DNA from: Lysobacter sp.
GTDB lineage: Bacteria; Pseudomonadota; Gammaproteobacteria; Xanthomonadales; Xanthomonadaceae
Reading direction: 5' to 3'
Length of the DNA: 64,000 nt
Assembly: GCA_011526085.1 (NCBI GenBank)
Contig: WYBC01000037.1
Location: 1-64,000, forward strand
A program made the position numbers and the translations under genes. Positions 62,317 to 64,000 of this stretch are shown one piece after another (within the stretch, counting starts at the first letter, position 1; each line of letters opens with the position of its first letter). Below the pieces are notes generated by a model. It did no database searches and was not told where the DNA came from. It saw only the letters and a list, made by a program, of their open reading frames with translations.

Positions 62317-63048
62317 CTACAGATCCCCGAATCGCGCCTGCATCGCCGCGATCGCGGCCAGCCCCGCGGTTTCGGTGCGCAGCACGCGCGGGCCGAGGCG
62401 CAGGCCGCTGAAACCGTGTTGCTGCAGCACGACGCGATCCTTCTCCGACCAGCCGCCCTCGGGGCCGATGCCGATCACCACCGTGCCCGGCGGTCGCGCC
62501 AGGGTTTCGAAGCGATGTTCGCCCTGCGGATCGAGCGTGAGCTTCAGCGCGTCCGCCTCCAGCGCCGCCGCGGCCTCGGCCAGCCCGCGCGCCGGCAGCA
62601 CGTCGGGAATGCGCGCACGGCCGCTCTGTTCGCAGGCCGCGACCACGACGCTGCGCCAGTGGTCCATGCGCTTCTGCAGGCGGTCGCCGTCGAGCCGCAC
62701 TTCGGTGCGGTCGGCGAACACCGGCGCGATCGCGTGCACGCCCAGTTCGGTGGCCTTCTGCAGGATCAGATCCATCTTCTCGCCGCGCGCGATGCCCTGC
62801 AGCAGCACCATCCGCAGCGGCGATTCGTTGTCGACGATGCGCTCGCCGACGATTTCGGCCTCGACGCCGCGCTTGTTCGCGGCCAGCAGGCGCGCGTCGC
62901 AGTCGCGGCCGTCGCCGTTGAAGAGCACGCAGGCCTCGCCTTCGCGCAGGCGCAGCACGCGGACCAGATGCGCGCCGGCGTTCTCGGGCAGGACCACCCG
63001 CGCACCGGGCACCAGCGGCTGATCGACGTAGACGCGGGTCAGGCGCAT
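62317..63048 (-). CDS. rsmE: 16S rRNA (uracil-1498-N3)-methyltransferase
   Basis: A 243-residue SPOUT methyltransferase that makes m3U at position 1498 of 16S rRNA. A PUA-like N-terminal domain (MRLTRVYVDQPL, HLVRVLRLREGE) precedes the knotted domain with ATELGVHAIAPV, GIGPEGGWSEKD and LGPRVLRTETAGLAA. The ATG at 63046-63048 lies inside the end of bioA (10-bp overlap), so the two are coupled. Open frame upstream of this ATG belongs to another frame of bioA. Length is typical (243-245). Confidence 0.96.
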   Translation of the reverse strand: MRLTRVYVDQPLVPGARVVLPENAGAHLVRVLRLREGEACVLFNGDGRDCDARLLAANKRGVEAEIVGERIVDNESPLRMVLLQGIARGEKMDLILQKATELGVHAIAPVFADRTEVRLDGDRLQKRMDHWRSVVVAACEQSGRARIPDVLPARGLAEAAAALEADALKLTLDPQGEHRFETLARPPGTVVIGIGPEGGWSEKDRVVLQQHGFSGLRLGPRVLRTETAGLAAIAAMQARFGDL

Positions 63049-64000
63049 CGGGCGGCCTCCTTGATCCCGGCGGCCTGGATCGCGGCATGGGTGGCGTCGG
63101 CGAGCAGCGCGAGCTGCGCATCGTCGACGCAGTAGGGCGGCATCCAGTACAGCACGTCGCCGAGCGGCCGCAGCAGCACCCCGCGATCCAGCGCCGCGCG
63201 ATACATGCGCAGGCCACGGCGACCGGCGATCTCGACCGCATTGCCGTCGTCGGCGTTCTCCGGTTCCGGCTGCAGTTCGATGGCGAGGATCATGCCGGTC
63301 TGGCGCACCTCGGCCACCAGCGGATGCGCGGCGAACGGCGCGGCCAGCGCGGCCATGGCCGCGGCGGTGTCGCGATTGCGCGCGATCACGTCGTCCTGCT
63401 GCAGGATGTCCAGCGAGGCCAGCGCCGCGGCGCAGGCCAGCGGATTGCCGCTGTAGCTGTGCGAATGCAGGAACGCGCGTTCGCGCGAATCGTCGAGGAA
63501 GCCGTCGTAGATCTGCTGCGTGGCCAAGACCGCGCACAGCGGCAGGAAACCGCCGGTGAGGCCTTTCGACAGGCACATCAGGTCGGGCTGGACCCCGGCC
63601 TGATCGAACGCGAACAGCGTGCCGGTGCGGCCGAAGCCGGTGGCGATCTCGTCGGCGATCAGGAACACGCCGTGCGCGTCGCACAGGTCGCGCACGCGCT
63701 TGAGGTACACGGGATGGTGCATGCGCATGCCGCCGGCGCACTGCACCAGCGGTTCGAGGATCAGCGCGCAGACTTCGCCCGGATGCGCATCGAGCAGGCG
63801 GGCGAGGGCATCGGCGGCGTCCTCGGCGCGCGCCGCCGCGGCGCGCGCATCGGCGGTGCCGAAGGCGTCGGGCGTCGGCGCGAACAGCACGTCCAGCAGC
63901 AGCGGCGCGTAGACGCGGCGGTACAGCGGGATGTCGCCCACCGAGAGCGCGCCGACGGTCTCACCGTGATAGCTGTTGGTGAGGGCGACGAACTTCGTGC
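63039..64000 (-). CDS. bioA: Adenosylmethionine-8-amino-7-oxononanoate aminotransferase (5' part outside window)
   Basis: The C-terminal ~320 residues of a class III PLP aminotransferase of biotin synthesis, open through the right edge. The part near the edge reads FVALTNSYHGETVGALSVGD, a BioA hallmark. Further on are LILEPLVQCAGGM, FLIADEIATGFGRTG (PLP Asp) and LSKGLTGGFLPL with the Schiff-base Lys. LHSHSYSGNPLACAAA and YWMPPYCVDD also fit BioA. It transfers an amino group from S-adenosylmethionine to KAPA. The coding frame overlaps rsmE by 10 bp at 63039-63048. Confidence 0.94.
   Translation of the reverse strand, partial: TKFVALTNSYHGETVGALSVGDIPLYRRVYAPLLLDVLFAPTPDAFGTADARAAAARAEDAADALARLLDAHPGEVCALILEPLVQCAGGMRMHHPVYLKRVRDLCDAHGVFLIADEIATGFGRTGTLFAFDQAGVQPDLMCLSKGLTGGFLPLCAVLATQQIYDGFLDDSRERAFLHSHSYSGNPLACAAALASLDILQQDDVIARNRDTAAAMAALAAPFAAHPLVAEVRQTGMILAIELQPEPENADDGNAVEIAGRRGLRMYRAALDRGVLLRPLGDVLYWMPPYCVDDAQLALLADATHAAIQAAGIKEAARCA

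Noticed and set aside
1-64000. tRNA, rRNA, insertion sequence, prophage or integrase genes
   Set aside because: Intergenic spaces were read for cloverleaf, TTCRA-type arms and transposase motifs; none could be supported.

Overview
The window is GC-rich (by eye about two thirds G+C) and reads as chromosome of a gammaproteobacterium of the Xanthomonadaceae/Lysobacteraceae (Lysobacter or Luteimonas type). This rests on gene order (rpoZ-spoT-ridA-recG; gshB-tonB divergent from pilGHIJ-chpA), an effector C-terminus of the Xanthomonas VirD4-interacting type (XVIPCD), and GTAGGTCGGGCC-type and GTAGGAGCGACG-type intergenic palindromes. The assignment is an inference from content; no rRNA or tRNA gene was found.

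Layout. 1-1541: 3' end of a repeat protein ending in an XVIPCD-like domain, a probable type IV secretion effector. 1611-3950: ETF-ubiquinone oxidoreductase and a divergent AlkB-family dioxygenase. 4091-9371: rpoZ, spoT, ridA, recG. 9389-18772: a sulfide/persulfide handling island with a BigR/SqrR-type ArsR repressor having the two diagnostic cysteines, a rhodanese, sulfide:quinone oxidoreductase, a small DUF2892 membrane protein, an RND adaptor and permease, an OsmC-like protein, a TrxC-like thioredoxin, an exported DUF442 sulfurtransferase/phosphatase-like protein and a persulfide dioxygenase. A 26-bp AT-rich palindrome lies between the divergent rhodanese-bigR and sqr transcripts. 18889-28241: nucleoside hydrolase, L31 type B, citrate synthase, a secreted alpha/beta hydrolase, Dps, HrpA and a small secreted Cys protein. 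28717-32567: a YIP1 membrane protein followed by a MacAB-like ABC export system. 32682-39290: a secreted hypothetical protein, RelA, a TPR membrane protein and a two-domain glycosyltransferase. 39417-46443: PBP1b with a long charged tail, a TPR lipoprotein, a DinG/YoaA helicase, TsaB and a type I signal peptidase. 46574-48415: tonB and gshB. 48609-62079: the complete Pil-Chp chemosensory operon for twitching motility (pilG, pilH, pilI, pilJ, a giant 2456-residue chpA, a CheB-like protein, a CheW-like protein). 62317-64000: rsmE and the 3' part of bioA.

How the parts work together. In the sulfur island, SQR should oxidise sulfide to persulfide at the quinone pool, the rhodanese and DUF442 protein move sulfane sulfur, and the dioxygenase oxidises glutathione persulfide. 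BigR would derepress the divergent operons when its two cysteines are oxidised by sulfane sulfur. In the Chp operon, PilJ signals through the CheW-like adaptors to ChpA, which phosphorylates PilG and PilH. ChpA carries several Hpt domains separated by low-complexity linkers and a 14-copy 15-bp tandem repeat. The CheB-like protein appears to have lost its catalytic Ser and Asp.

Most of the window is ordinary core genome. The most unusual items are the 54-residue-repeat effector with XVIPCD tail, the sulfide island with its RND pump and a split, exported version of the Blh protein, the near-identical repeat in chpA, the apparently dead methylesterase, and palindromes that supply stop codons of spoT and tonB.
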